From the NCBI GenBank assembly GCA_039111635.1, contig JBCAQO010000002.1:1860001-1924000 (forward strand): 64,000 nt of DNA, in the 5' to 3' direction. The first letter of the stretch is position 1; every line of letters begins with the position of its first letter. Source of the stretch: Heterobasidion occidentale (taxonomy: Eukaryota; Basidiomycota; Agaricomycetes; Russulales; Bondarzewiaceae). Shown one piece after another: positions 52,266 through 64,000 of the stretch. Below the pieces are notes generated by a model, which was given only the letters and a program-made list of their open reading frames with translations, had not been told where the DNA came from and did no database searches. The position numbers and the translations under genes were made by a program.

Positions 52266-55200
52266 ATGACCTCTGTAGCGAATGTCCCGGCTTATATGTT
52301 GCCAGGAGTACCCGCAGTGCAGCAGCCCCGCTCGGGTCTTGACTCTGGAGATCCAACCTTGGCGACAGAAATCCTCCCTGGGCCACCTTCGCTCGCTTCT
52401 GTGCAGCAGGCAGCTACAAAGCGAGATCCTAGAAAACCTATGCCTGTCGTCTCCTACTTGCCTCAGTACGACCCAGGTACTACCTACGGAGGGGTCACGA
52501 CTGGCCCCACAGTAGGCAGCTTAGAGCAGAACCCGGCGGTGGAGGGCCCCAGGCGGAAACGAGCTAGGATTGACAAAGGGTACGTGGTGATTTTTTCTCT
52601 CACAAAGCTATCATTAAAAACTTTTATGTTGAACTTTTTTCACTTCCTCCCATGGGGAACCCTTGTCGGTTCACTTGAAACGCTCTTGTGCGTCCACGTC
52701 ACACGGCGCCCTGTGCTCAAAGCAGGCTTTCGTCTCATCGGGGCCAGCGGGTCTCAGCACGCGGGCTCAACGCCCTCAATCCTTCAGAGGACAGCATCGT
52801 CGTCAACGAGGCGGTGGCATCGGCTATGTTAGATATACCAGATTCCGATCCCTTCCTCGCAGCGGCGGATTCGGACGGTCCCATGCTCTCCCGCTCCAAC
52901 TCCATTTCGTATTTGGAGGATCCTGTCGCGATGTCTGGAACTTCCCGAGCACCGAAGAAAGACAAGGGGAAAGGGAAGGAGAAGGTTATAGTTAGGGTCA
53001 AGGAGGAGCCATCGACTGTCACGTTGCAGATGACTGAGTCCAACCCCACTTCATTCGTGGTATGCCCCCACCGCCCTTCTGTGAAAGCTGTTGATCATGA
53101 CCTGCTCTCAGCGAAATGAAGATCACTGCTCGGCGTGTCGTTCGCTGGGTTCACTAGTGTACTGTGATGGGTGCCCACGAGCATATCACTTCTGGTGCCT
53201 TGATCCCCCAATGGAGCATTCAGACCTTCCCGAAGCTGACGACAGATGGTATTGTCCCAGCTGTAAACTTCGCCAGGTGCGTTGGACATCTCTCTTCGAC
53301 ATTGAACAAGGCTGACAAACATCAATAGAATCCTCCGCCCAAGCCTCCCCCCTCTTTCATGTCACCCCTTATCGCACACCTTCAAAACACCCTTCCCGTG
53401 GAATTTCAACTTCCCGATGAACTAAGGACATTTTTCAAAAGTGGTCAGTAAATGTTCATACTCCATATATCACGTCACGGAGAAGCTCATGCGAAACAGT
53501 CGGTACCAGTGCACGCGGTGCCTATGTGGACACGTCCACCGTCAAACCGCCTCGTTTGAAGTCAGCCCAGCCCTCTCTTTCACTATTAATATCTGACAAA
53601 TTCCTATCTCAGTCGGCATGGACAACTTGAGGAGCGTGATCCTTATCGGACCAAGGATAGAAATGGAGATCCAGTTTTGTGCTATCGATGTGCCACATCT
53701 GCGATTCCAGATGGGATGGCAGTTACTGCGCCTGCAGCTAAACGTCTTCGGTCAGCTCAAGGGTACGTGTCCAGCAACGAGAGCTGGAAGAGCATCGTGT
53801 CTTGTGACTATTGCCCCAATCACTGGCACCTTGATTGCCTCAACCCTCCTCTGATGAACATGCCTCCGTTCGACAAAAAATGGATGTGCCCTCTTCACGC
53901 TGAAAATACCTTGGTAAGTAGCTACCTCAGATATGGGACTGAGGGGCTTATCTTGCTCGCAGCGCCCAAAACACAGAATACCCAAGCAGAACGCCCCGCC
54001 AATAGACATTAACAAACCCGGCCAAGTCAACAACGGCAATATTGAAATCATCGAGCCCGAAATTTCTCCTGTTGACGAAACTAGAGTCCCTGTTGACGAG
54101 GTATTCATCAACGGTCGACGGTATCGAGTCCCAGAACGAATCATCAAGCTAGATTTCTGGAATAAACTGAACAAAATACGAAATCCGCCTGACCAGTGAG
54201 CATATACACGCCTTGATACATACTTTATTTGCTAACAATCTGCTTAAGATACTTTGGTGGCACGAGCGGCATGTCTTCACCTCTTACCTCCCTCAGCTCC
54301 CTTGAAGAGGTAGAAGATCCGGGTCAAGTATTGCCTCCGCCGCCGCCGCCGTCTCAGTCGTTTCAAGCTGACGATCTACGGACAGCTTTGGTGAGGCTGA
54401 CGACCAGCGACCTTACTCAGATGCTAATGATATTGTTGTGTAGATGTTGCTCGATATGAAGTCATCCGAGATCTCTTCGTCAACGGCCACTCCAGAGCCT
54501 GTGAAACTCGTCACGAATGGCATGCGACGACTCTTAGTCGATGGTGGCGTCCAAACAGATATGGATCCTCCAGTACAGCTAGTTCCGTCAAAGCCTCCTG
54601 CTCTACCGAGGCTTTCTGTCAGTCTGAAGCCCCCCATACAGTCAAATTCTTCCACTCAAGTGCAATCGTCCGCTCAGTCAAACGGATCTAACCAGCCAGG
54701 TCCTTCCACCCTGGTTGAACAGAATGATCAGCATTCCCGTGTCAGTTCTGCAGGCCGCCACTTTCGGGGGAGAAACGCCTCAAAGCGAGTGCAACAGACA
54801 GAACGCAGACCCATCAAAAGAGAGCCCAGTCCCATAGACCTGGATTCTCTCTTATTCAAGAGACCGCTCGATGTTCAAACGGAACCGAAAGCAACAGAAC
54901 CAGAACGCAGACAGCCATCTAGAGCATCCAAGCGGGACGTCAAATACGTAGGTCTTCGTTCACTTTCACCCGCACTACCGCCTTCTAGCCGTCGTCTGAC
55001 TCATCTGCGTTTCTTCAATGCTACAGGTCATTCAGCTTGACTTGGAGGATTCTGCCGACGAAGGCTTGCCAGTCTCCTCTCATTCAGCTCCAACCCTGAT
55101 GGACGTCGATCCAGCCCCCGCCCAGTCGCTCGCGCCCGTCAAGGCGAAGAGGCCTCCTGGAAGACCACGGAAGTCAGCCCCGACTAGTGCTCCCTACAAA

Positions 55201-55701
55201 TCCTCTCGTGTACGCGCCAAGGATGCCATTCTGGCCGCGGCTCAGCCCTCATTGCAATCTCAAGCCCCCTCTCAGCTGACTAACGGCGAAACTTCGGCCC
55301 GCCCTCCTGCCTCCTTCGCCGCCAAACATCAGCCCGTCGCCGCGCACACAGCACCCATCACCATCCCTGTATCTGCACCCGCTCTCCCTGCGACAGCAGG
55401 GGCGACGCCCCGCGCTGTGGCGCCCGTGCAGTCCGCCCATTCGCAGACTTCTACCTCGACATCGGGCTCTTTCACGTCACTCAAGATCCGACTGCCCGCC
55501 CGCCTGTCCACGCATAAACCCGGCCCTGCTGCCGCTGCTGTACCTGCTCCTGTCCTTTCTCCATCCGCCACGATCATGTCTCAAACACGCCTGCGACGCT
55601 CCCTGCGTAGGGAGCGCCGACAAAACTCCGCGCCTACGTCCTCATCGACCACGACATCACACTTGGACGACCTAGATAAGCCGACGAGCCCCACGCTCTA
55701 G
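52266..55701 (+). CDS. RCO1: RCO1-like PHD-finger subunit of the Rpd3S histone deacetylase complex
   Basis: Rco1 targets Rpd3S to transcribed chromatin, where it suppresses cryptic transcription. Ten exons: 52266-52579, 52726-53059, 53112-53276, 53329-53443, 53500-53560, 53613-53913, 53963-54195, 54249-54390, 54444-54947, 55027-55701; 947 residues with all phases consistent. First PHD (about 221-268): CSAC, CDGC, YHFWC, CPSC in C4HC3 order. Second, atypical PHD (about 353-427): CYRC, a long insert, CDYC, HLDC, CPLH. Between and after come PPKPPPSFMSPLIAHLQN and RRYRVPERIIKLDFW, typical of Rco1. The C-terminal third is low-complexity Ser/Pro/Ala with an AT-hook-like KRPPGRPRKS. The acceptor of the long first intron (146 nt) is my best guess. 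Confidence 0.88.
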
Positions 55702-56193
55702 CCGCCTCGGAAGTCATTGGTGGGTGTTGGTTGGTATGCGATATGACGATGCAGCGAGGAAGTGAGGCTTTGTACAATTGGTGCGCGCGTGCCCCTCACA
55801 GCCGGGTTACTTTCGGAGAGCGGGCCAGACGCTTATGGGGCTTGGATCACGTAGAAACTGTTATATTCTGTTACTTATTAATTGGCGTATGAGTTATGAT
55901 AGTATGTTGTGTACATTGAATCAGTAGATGGCCCGCATGCCGCCCATTCACGCAAGCGGCATGCAGTATGACTGATGTGTAGGGACTGCTCGTGCTACAA
56001 CAGACTGCGACGCTGATGGAGGTAGATGGAGGTGAGCGCTGTGAGCGCCCAGAGGCAGTGTGTGGCCGGGTTTGGCGCTGAGGCAAGCGAGATCACGTAG
56101 TCAGCCGGGTGGGCCCAAGCAGTCCGGCGCTCTCACCAACCCCTCCATCATCTCTCTCCCTCAGGCGTCCTCACAGAGGCCTCCGCTTTCTTC
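55702..56193. other. Intergenic region upstream of the CDC50-family gene
   Basis: About 490 bp between two plus-strand genes. No coding or RNA feature seen. Confidence 0.6.
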
Positions 56194-57719
56194 ATGGCCA
56201 TCTTCAACAGGCGGAAGAACGCTGACGCCAACGACAATTCGGAACCAAAGAAGGAAAAGGGCAGCTGGAAGCGCCCGGCCAGTCAGTCGTTCTCGCTTCA
56301 GTCTCGCCTACGAATCATGACATCGTCCTCCAGATACTGCGTTCAAGCAGCAACGATTGAAGGCATGGCAGCCCATTCTCACTCCAAAGGCAGTCCTTCC
56401 CACCCTCTTTATCATTGGTATCCTTTTCGCCCCCATCGGCGGTCTGCTCGTGTGGGGCAGCAGCACCGTGCGTCCTCGCCCGTTCTCCCACTCCAGATCC
56501 ACTCACTCACTGCTCTTTTCATTCACGACAGGTCACAGAGATGACCATTGACTATACAGACTGTGATACTCTGACCGCTCAGTCCACCCTCTCGGACGCG
56601 CAGAACAACCTTGTCAATGTTCCCCACTACACCTACCGCCTTCGTTCCTCCGAGTCCGATGCACAATACACCGCCCCCCAGTATGCCTTCGTGAACAGCT
56701 CAACAGACGCCTCCGCTCGCAATCAGTGCATCGTCCAGTTCGACGTTCCATTCGATCTCGATCACACTGTCCTTCTTTACTACAAGCTCACCAACTTCTA
56801 CCAAAACCACCGTCGGTATGTCCAGAGTTACGACTCCGATCAGCTCAAGGGGAAGAACCGCACGAAGAGCGATCTTCACAACGGTAACTGCAAGCCCGTC
56901 GCCATCCTCGACAACAAAGTCGTCTACCCATGCGGCCTGATCGCCAACTCGATGTTCAACGGTGAGGCTCCATTTCCACCTCCGTCCGTGTATCTATATC
57001 TCCTTCGATCCATTTGCCCCTTCTTCACCGTCAACCATCTCATGATAGACTACCGCAGACACGTTTTCGAACCTGACGATGCTCAACCCCTCTGAGAACG
57101 CTACGGACTCGTATCAGTTCAGCGAGCAGGGCATCGCCTGGCCGGGAGAGGCAAAGAAGTACACGAACTCCCCCGACTATAACCTTGACGAGATTGTCCC
57201 GCCTCCGAATTGGGCCGCCCAGTTCCCCAATGGCTACACGACGGACCAACCCCCACCCGACCTCCGCTCCAACGAGCACTTCCAGAATTGGATGCGCACC
57301 GCCGGCCTCCCCACGTTCACCAAGCTCTACGGCAGGAACGATGGCGACAAGTTGCTCAAGGGCCGGTATCAGCTCAACGTCACCATGAGTGCGTCTGCGG
57401 AGTCATCATGCCGTCTTGTCTCAGCTCAAATTGACCTCTTCTTTTCAGACTTCCCAGTGCGGTCCTACTCAGGAACGAAGTCGATAGTCATCACCACGGT
57501 ATCGTGGATGGGGGGGAAGAACCCGTTCCTCGGCTGGGCGTACGTGGCTGCAGCCGGTCTCTTCGTTCTGCTCGCCGTCGCAGGTACTATCCGACACCTC
57601 CTGAAGCCAAGGTGCCCCCTTCCCCACTCTGTTCTTGCCATTGTCCACTCACGTGCCTTGAACACCTTTCAATCCGCAGGCGGCTCGGAGACATGAGTCT
57701 TCTATCTTGGAATCGGTGA
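56194..57719 (+). CDS. CDC50: CDC50/LEM3-family subunit of P4-ATPase phospholipid flippases
   Basis: Chaperone and partner of P4-ATPases in ER exit and lipid flipping at Golgi, endosome and plasma membrane. Exons 56194-56281, 56334-56467, 56532-56961, 57059-57388, 57449-57611, 57680-57719; 394 residues, the usual length. Short cytosolic N-terminus, then [20 protein letters not shown], first membrane helix ([20 protein letters not shown]), a large lumenal domain with N-glycosylation sequons and paired cysteines (CDT.., [25 protein letters not shown]), [18 protein letters not shown], the [17 protein letters not shown] strand, and a second helix ([19 protein letters not shown]). The C-terminus is [18 protein letters not shown]. 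Its 3' end is 143 bp from the convergent RNA cyclase gene. Confidence 0.94.
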
Positions 57720-57862
57720 TCAGGGGTTCCCGTCGCACATCTAATTTCCACTATATGTACTGGACAGTTTGCTATACATGTATTATTTTAGCGCCCGGCG
57801 GCTGTCGTCGGCGAGCCTGCTCAGTGCGCAGGATAATAATGGATTGAAATCCTTGTTTGCAC

Positions 57863-59271
57863 TCAGCGTTTGGATAGGGAATCGTATAGGACGCGACCTT
57901 TCGCGCGCGGTGGTTGGCTAGCCTCTGATTTGTTCATATGTGGTATTTGCTCGGCGGTGAGACCGATACCTTGGCATCGGATGAGGACGCCTTGTCCCGA
58001 CGATTCCTCCTCAATTTCGAACTTGGCGTCGGTGAGCTGCTCGGCAACCCATATGGCCGTCCTGATGAGTTATGAGAGGGGTCAACGAGAACTTCCGGGA
58101 AGAGAGAGCTACTTACTTCGTGTGCAGAGTCAACGGCCCCGTCTTCACAACCGACTCGCCCTTCGCGAGAGCGAGAAAGATAATCATCTGGTCCTGTAGT
58201 GCGCGTCTCCACAGATGACTCCCAATAATGTCACCCGAAAACGCACCTGCATGAACTCGTCCACGCATCCCCCGTGCTCCAGATTCCTCCACAACAGCTC
58301 TGCCGCCTCCTCCCCGACCGTCTTCGGATGCAGCGCCTTCATTCCCACAGCGCTGCCCGCGATCAAGCACCCCTCCACCGTCTCCGCCCACACGAAAATC
58401 CCCGATGCACCCCCCAACGCCTCCTCGTCCCTCTCGCGCACGGCCTCGATATCGATCACCGCCGCGTCCACACCCCTCGAGACCAGATACGCCGTCGCCG
58501 CGTCCCGCATCTCCCGCGCCAGGAACGCCGGCACCCCCGACACATACGCGCGCCCGCGCACGGCACGAACAGCCCCCCGCGTCAGCATCGTCACGGGGCG
58601 CAGCGGGCCCGGCACCGGAGGCAGCGCGAACTCGACCTCGCCCCCGCCTTTGGGCCAGTACCCGCGCCTCCGCACGTCCAGATGCGGCTTGAGCCCGAGC
58701 CTGCGGAGGAACGGGAGCAGGACGACGCTCGTGTAGTCGATCTGCGGCGCGTGCAACGCATTGGTGCCGCCGCGCAGCACGAGGCGCGTGGGCGGCGATG
58801 CGGGGGCCGAGGAGAAGAGGATCGTGGGCAGCGCGACTTGGAGAAGGAGCGCGGTCGAGCCGGCCGTCTTTGAGTCAGCTTTGTACTCGCGCGAGAGGCG
58901 CAGCGCGCCCGGGTGAAAGTGGATCTCTGTAGAGCGGTCGCGCATGCCGGCAAGCGTTGCGGACGCAATCTCGCCGACAAGCTGGATGCCTGCGCGGGTC
59001 GCGGTTGAGTGGGTGGGCGGGGCGGGACAAGTGCAGGTGTTAGCGGGTGCGACGTACCGGCCTGGTGCTGTTTCTTCAATCCCGGGGGTGCTCTGTTCTG
59101 ACGGATATTTTGCACGGTAATCGGCTTAGACATCAGCGCAGAGAGCGCGACGGCATTGCGCACGAGTTGGCCCCCGCCTTCGAGGCGCGAGCCGTCGATG
59201 ACGGCCGAGGCTATAGTCGCCGCTGGTTTGTAGAGTTGCATGTCGGCCTTCGAGGCATCAACGTCGTTCAT
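57863..59271 (-). CDS. RTCA: RNA 3'-terminal phosphate cyclase (RTCA)
   Basis: Converts RNA 3'-phosphates to 2',3'-cyclic phosphates using ATP. Exons 59271-59058, 58989-58247, 58193-58117, 58061-57863 give 410 residues. Family features in order: [39 protein letters not shown] (about 55-73), the [12 protein letters not shown] segment, [62 protein letters not shown], and [18 protein letters not shown]. It is the Rtc type rather than Rcl1 because the [14 protein letters not shown] region and GGGEVEF are kept; I did not verify the catalytic His. The large second exon (58989-58247) is markedly GC-rich with strong third-position C/G use. Confidence 0.9.
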
Positions 59272-59752
59272 GCCTGAGCTGTGTGGAGGTGTATAATGAG
59301 AGTATTTAAAGAGAAAAGTTAGTCCTCATTGCAGAAATGAAATCACAAAACCTGCTTGCCTGAGTCATCTCTCGCCGTATGTATGTGGTCGAAGAAGACG
59401 GCGTCTGACGATTGTTGGCTCCGACACTTCAATTACGTACATGCGCGCAGAACAGAAAGATTGTGGAATTGATTCTATACGACAGTTCTACTTGGTACTA
59501 AGGAAGATATCTAACAGAGATCCGGAACGAGCGAAATGGAATAAGTGATACAGACATGGGTGATGCAGTCAGTGATATATGTAGATGCGAATACGCTAAG
59601 GGTATCAAATAATCCCTTACCCCTCCCGACGATACCAGACCCTTTGCAGCCTAGAGAAAGAAATCAAATGAACGGTACCAGCTCACCGCCGCAGACTTGA
59701 ACCAAACTTGAAAGAAAGAGCGCCGTCAGTGGCTTTCTCAGCATTGCCCCCG
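59272..59752. other. Intergenic region between RTCA start and HOOK end
   Basis: About 480 bp. No coding or RNA feature seen. It must include the RTCA promoter. Confidence 0.6.
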
Positions 59753-62700
59753 CTAGCTACCCACCAATCTGCGCTGCTGCCCTAACCAGCTAGTGGGTCC
59801 CAGACGACCTTGCTGTTGCGGATGTCCCAAATGGTCTCGCGCTGCACGCATCCCGAGATTGTGTATCGCGCCCAGTAGCAGCTCCTGCTCTTTGCGATAT
59901 CGGATATTGGCTTCCTTGAGAAGTCGCTGGCGGTTGTGGTAAATCCACATGAGCATGAAAACAAAGAGCAACGAAGCAAGGATAGAAACCTTTGTACGTG
60001 CAACCTCCTCTTCCAAGATCTTGACCTTAGAACGAATGCTGCCTTCCGCCTCGTCGAAGGTACCCTGATCAGGGATGTCGATAAGCGATTCGAATGTACA
60101 AGGGTTGTGGGAGCGAACTAACAGGTGGTGCCGATCCAGTCAACTTCGCTTGCTCTTCTTTGAAAAGCTTGTCCTGTGACTTGATGAACTGCAGGTGCGT
60201 CGATCAGAATATACGTCTTTCATATAAGATGCTGAGGGGAGGATACTAACAGCTCGGGCTTTCACTAGCTTTTCCTGAGTAGTCTTGAGCTGTTCCCTCA
60301 GCTGTACGTTATCCTCATGCTGTGAAAGAACGCGGGATTTGACGTCTTCGGGGACATCCTTGCCCATGGCCGCACGAAGGTCACTGGAAAACATCGGTGA
60401 GCTGGCGAATTTCTAACAAATAGATCGGATGCCAAACGACTTACCCAAAGTCACGCTCCCGTTGTAGCATTCTCTCCCGCTGGCCGATCCCGTCGCTTTG
60501 AAGGTTCACCTTTTCGAACAGTAGGCTGTTGATCTGTTCTAACTGCATCTTATTCTTCTCGGCAGCCTCTTTCAGTTGCTTGCGCATCCGATCGAGCTCG
60601 GCCTCCAAGCCCGTCTTGTCTTCATTGACAGACTCCCGCAACGAAGCAAGAATTTCGAGCTGGTCCTTGTTGACCAAGTTTACTGTAAAAAGAACAGGAT
60701 GAGCATCAGACTATGACATATCACAAGAAGCGACTAACGATCTGATCTAGCGATCGTCAATTCTTTGGTCATGCTATCACATTTGACCTCAAGTTCTGCA
60801 TGCTCCTTGCGCAAAGCGTCAAGTTGATCCACTGTTTCGTTCAAGCGTTGACGCAGAGCGATGGCAGCCTCGGTGCTGAACATAGAAATATATTATTAGA
60901 AGAAAGTCCTGCTTGACACGAGAATACTCACCCGTCACCCAGCGCCTTTCCGCTGCGAATCTCTTCGAGGTCGTTTTGTAGGACCAGCTTCTCCCGATGT
61001 GCAGCAAGATAATCAGCCTCATACCTCGCCTTCATCCGGTTCGCATCATCGAGCAAGTTCTCAAGCACAAGCACGCGACTAGAGTCGGAATGGTTGGTTT
61101 TAGCGGCTTCCAATTCGCGTTGCAACTTGCGGACTTGAAGCTTGAGATCGGTCATGGTGGTTCCAGTGAGCGCATCATCCAACTCTCCACCCAGGCCCTG
61201 ACTAATTGCTTCCTCCTCCATATTCACTTCCTCGTGCGGGTCAAGCGGCTCTTCTACAGCAATGCCATCTTCGTCGGTGGCCACGTCACTGATGCGCGGA
61301 GCTTTTGCAGGTTTTGCGGACGGGACGAGACGATGGGAGCTCAGCTCAAGCTCACGTACACGCTCCTGGTAGAGCTCCAACGTCTCCGAATCCTTCGCCC
61401 TTTCCTCCTCTGTGATCCGCAGTTTTGTCTTTGTCTGCTCCAGTTCGTATCGCAAGGTGTCAAGTTCCTTGTTCCTTGTTGATGCCTTGCCTTCCAAATC
61501 AACGATTTGGCTCTTGTAGGACTCCATGAGGGGCTTGAAAGCCGCGACCTTGCGGTACTCCTCTTCGAGCGATGCATTCTTGTCCACAAGATCTGCATTC
61601 TGCTTCTCTAATGACTGTAATGGATCTGTATTCATACCGAGTCATTTATGATTAGGCGAAGGCTTTACCTTGACATGCTGTCGTAGATCGGCACCCTCTT
61701 GAAGTTTCTTCTTATACTTCTCCATTACATTTTCGGTCTTGGCTAACCGGTCTGCTGCGTGACGATACCTATTGAGGATCGATATTAATATGCCCTTTGT
61801 ACCGTTGAAGACACTTACTCATCCACCTGGTCCTTCAACTTCGCCGCTTCGTCTGCATGTACTTGCAACTCCTCTACTCTGCGCGTCAAGTCGGATACCA
61901 TGTTTGTTTGCTTGTCAACTTCGGACTCAGCCACGGCAAGATTGTCTTCGCTCTTCTGACTACATGATGACTCACTTGAGTATGCGATGTGGAGAAGCGA
62001 ATAAAGTATTACTCACAGATCAACGCGAAGCCGGTCGATCTCAGCACGCATCATGACGTCTGCTTTATCGTTCCTCCGATTATCCACCTCCCGCTGAACC
62101 TCCCGTGCACGAGCAAGCGCCTCGTTCTTTTCAGAAACGGCATCGTCGTAAGTGGTCTGCAATGTGCGGTGTTCTTCCAATAGGGCCTGGTACACTTTCT
62201 CAAGGGTCTCTTTTTCGGCTAGCACACGACTACGTTCGGACTGAATCTGATAGTAATGGTCGTCCCTGTGTTTGCACCAATCGTCAATTTATAGACCAAT
62301 ATGATCAAAATGCACTGACTCGGTCATACTAGCTTCACCAGCGTTTCCGCCCCCAGCTGCCGATTTCACCTTGACCATGACCTACGGGGATGTCTCAACG
62401 AGTCGTCACGCTGTCGAAGCAAATGCGATACTCACTTGTTCTATGGCCTTCATCAAGTAGTGCTGATCGGTCTCACTCAATCCCTGTATCTTTTCAATGA
62501 AACCCTTATTCTTCTCGCACTGTACAGCGATAGCGATGGCGAGACGACACATAAGCAAGGTAGATGCGATGTTGTGGTCCTTTGCGATTGCCTGCAGATC
62601 TGGGACCTCCAATGCACTTGTGGGTTGGCGTAAGACGTCCGAGAAGTACTGTGTCATGAGACGGTAGACCCGTTTCAGGGCACTGAATCGCAAGACCCAG

Positions 62701-62941
62701 TTATCCGAGGGTTGAGCAGAAGGCCGTGTAGGTTGACGGAAGTATTCTGCATCTCTATCGCACAAAAGTTGGGAGATTAGCCGAAGGAACAGGATTTCTC
62801 AGACACTCACATAGTGGAAAGAATCTCGATGAGCGCGGCACCATCGCTCAGGTCGGAGACGGTCGTCACCGGTCTGGCAAGATCAAACGAGGCGAAAAAT
62901 GAGAAGAAGGCATCAGTTTCCTTGCGCTGTGAATCCGCCAT
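59753..62941 (-). CDS. HOOK: HOOK-family dynein adaptor (HookA-like)
   Basis: Links dynein-dynactin to early endosomes via the FTS-FHIP complex, moving them along hyphal microtubules. Thirteen exons: 62941-62811, 62754-62436, 62381-62320, 62265-62017, 61959-61819, 61768-61669, 61614-60932, 60875-60739, 60682-60445, 60383-60251, 60188-60123, 60064-59990, 59926-59753; 835 residues, phases consistent. N-terminal Hook domain (about 1-150): FFSFFASFDLARPVTTVSDL, SDGAALIEIL, NWVLRFSALKRVYRLMTQYF, ending FIEKIQGLSETDQHYLMKAI. Long heptad-rich coiled coil (about 185-775) and a C-terminal cargo-binding end (LLGAIHNLGMRAARDH, SWLGQQRR). The last intron (59927-59989, 63 nt) is in frame and would read as a false membrane helix if missed. 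Confidence 0.92.
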
Positions 62942-63347
62942 GTTTGTGGTGGCGGCGTTCGGGGACGAAGAGATAGGAAAGTCAGGAAAGCCAGTTCCAG
63001 TAGTCCTTTCGAGCACGGCGACCAGCAACACCTGCTTATTGCCGATTTCGGCCAAGTCAGTTCGACCCACTTTCACACTTTCACACGTCTTGTATCTCCC
63101 TGCTGTACGATCAACACCAGCCCCGTAGCACAAGCATAATTATCGACGGACAAATGCTTGTCTCCCACTGTCAGCCTTTGGAAAAAGTATGAATAAAACT
63201 TGCAGATATGGACCCACTGCCGGTAGCTGCATACGAAACGTTTAATTCCTCGTGGGAAAAGAGGCATTTGGGTTTGTTTGACTCATGATGCATAAAGATT
63301 CTCCAACTTAATTACGGTCGCCTTTCCAGACGTTTTGCACGTTTACC

Positions 63348-64000
63348 ATGCCAGGCCCAGCAAAAAAGAAAAAGTCAAAAGCCAACCGCCCCAAGCCCGC
63401 GCGCGTTGGCATCTCAGGCGCTCAGTCGTCAGAATATGTCCCTCCAGACGAATTCTTAGAGAGCGTCTATCACGCAGAGGGATGGTCCAATGTCGTAGAT
63501 GTTCTATGCGCCATGCTTGACTTACCCGGTATGTCATACTATCTCCATCGTGATCAGCCGCGCCTTGGAATGGTTGAAGGCTCGATTCCTTATGAGTGAC
63601 TAGAGACTCAGCCTCTGCTTCCTCGATCTTTTGTTCTTTGACAGAAGAGATCTTCAGCAATATTCACAATCCTGTCTTGCTTTCCCTTTCTGATGTTAGA
63701 TATGGTTACTCGCAGCGGGTTCAAGAAGCTGCACAAGAATTTTGACGATATATCGCGCACTCTCAACCTTCTCTACTCATTCGCCCGTAGCAGCGAGAAT
63801 GATCGACTCGCAGGAGCCGTTATTGCACTCTACGCAAAAATGTCCGCAGACACGATCCTTAGGGATCGCATCTTCAAAGAAGCTAGTATGTTTTTATGAT
63901 CTTTCAATGAACGGTCATGGTCAACGCCTTTGTCTTTAGACTTTATGGCGATGGCGATACCCTTGCTGGACCGCCCCGTATGCTGTCATATTGCTCTACA
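63348..64000 (+). CDS. Unrecognised protein, partial at the window edge
   Basis: Exons 63348-63528, 63700-63885 and 63940 to beyond 64000, phases consistent. The start is basic (MPGPAKKKKSKANRPKPAR), followed by helical sequence (YVPPDEFLESVYHAEGWSNV, VVDVLCAMLDLPDMVTRSG, LNLLYSFARSSENDRLAGAV, IALYAKMSADTILRDRIFKE). It reads like the beginning of an armadillo- or HEAT-like helical repeat protein. I do not recognise the family, and the C-terminus is outside the window. Divergent from HOOK with about 400 bp between. Confidence 0.7.

Noticed and set aside
58274..58873. 199-codon plus-strand frame rich in Arg/His/Pro
   Set aside because: Antisense to the GC-rich second exon of RTCA; composition artefact.

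Overview
The window is nuclear DNA of a filamentous basidiomycete, most likely an agaricomycete. The host genes carry many 50-60 nt introns. The families present (Rco1, Sda1, Hook, Cdc50, Gpi1, PIG-X, Rho, secreted SurE) are fungal, and the repeats are Ty3/gypsy chromoviruses of the kind common in mushroom genomes. No alignment or search was run: family calls come from motifs, and exon borders from GT/GC-AG signals that keep the frame.

1-39484 is a block of degenerate LTR retrotransposons. From left to right: (i) a minus-strand chimeric element (1-9839) whose 5' half (LTR, gag, protease, RT up to YMDD) and 3' half (RT onward, integrase, chromodomain, ORF3, 3' LTR start) come from two families; (ii) the 3' end of element B (9840-11607, minus); (iii) element A (11608-22376, plus), complete with two LTRs and inserted into B with a 5-bp target duplication; (iv) the rest of B (22377-28282, minus); (v) an LTR (28283-28870) shared by B and its neighbour E; (vi) element E (28871-38895, minus) with its 5' LTR (38896-39484), itself interrupted by a 1.07-kb insertion F (33021-34095). 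A, B and E are one family. Each gag-pol carries stops and frameshifts, but the regulatory architecture is readable: a TATA box, a 10-nt RNA 5' end complementary to a primer-binding site 2 nt beyond the LTR (self-priming geometry), a polypurine tract, a third ORF after integrase with its own TATA box exactly placed, and a long 3' non-coding region made of hairpins separated by a recurrent ~20-nt motif.

39485-42254 is an AT-rich flank holding a GPI1/PIG-Q gene whose 3' half has shifted to very AT-rich codons and whose last exon I cannot find.

42469-64000 is ordinary gene-dense chromosome: a Rho GTPase, PIG-X/PBN1, a Nudix ADP-sugar hydrolase, SDA1 (60S ribosome biogenesis), a secreted SurE-type phosphatase, RCO1 (Rpd3S histone deacetylase subunit), a CDC50-family flippase subunit, RNA 3'-phosphate cyclase, a HOOK dynein adaptor and the start of an unrecognised gene. 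GPI1 and PIG-X, both needed for GPI-anchor synthesis in the ER, flank the Rho gene.
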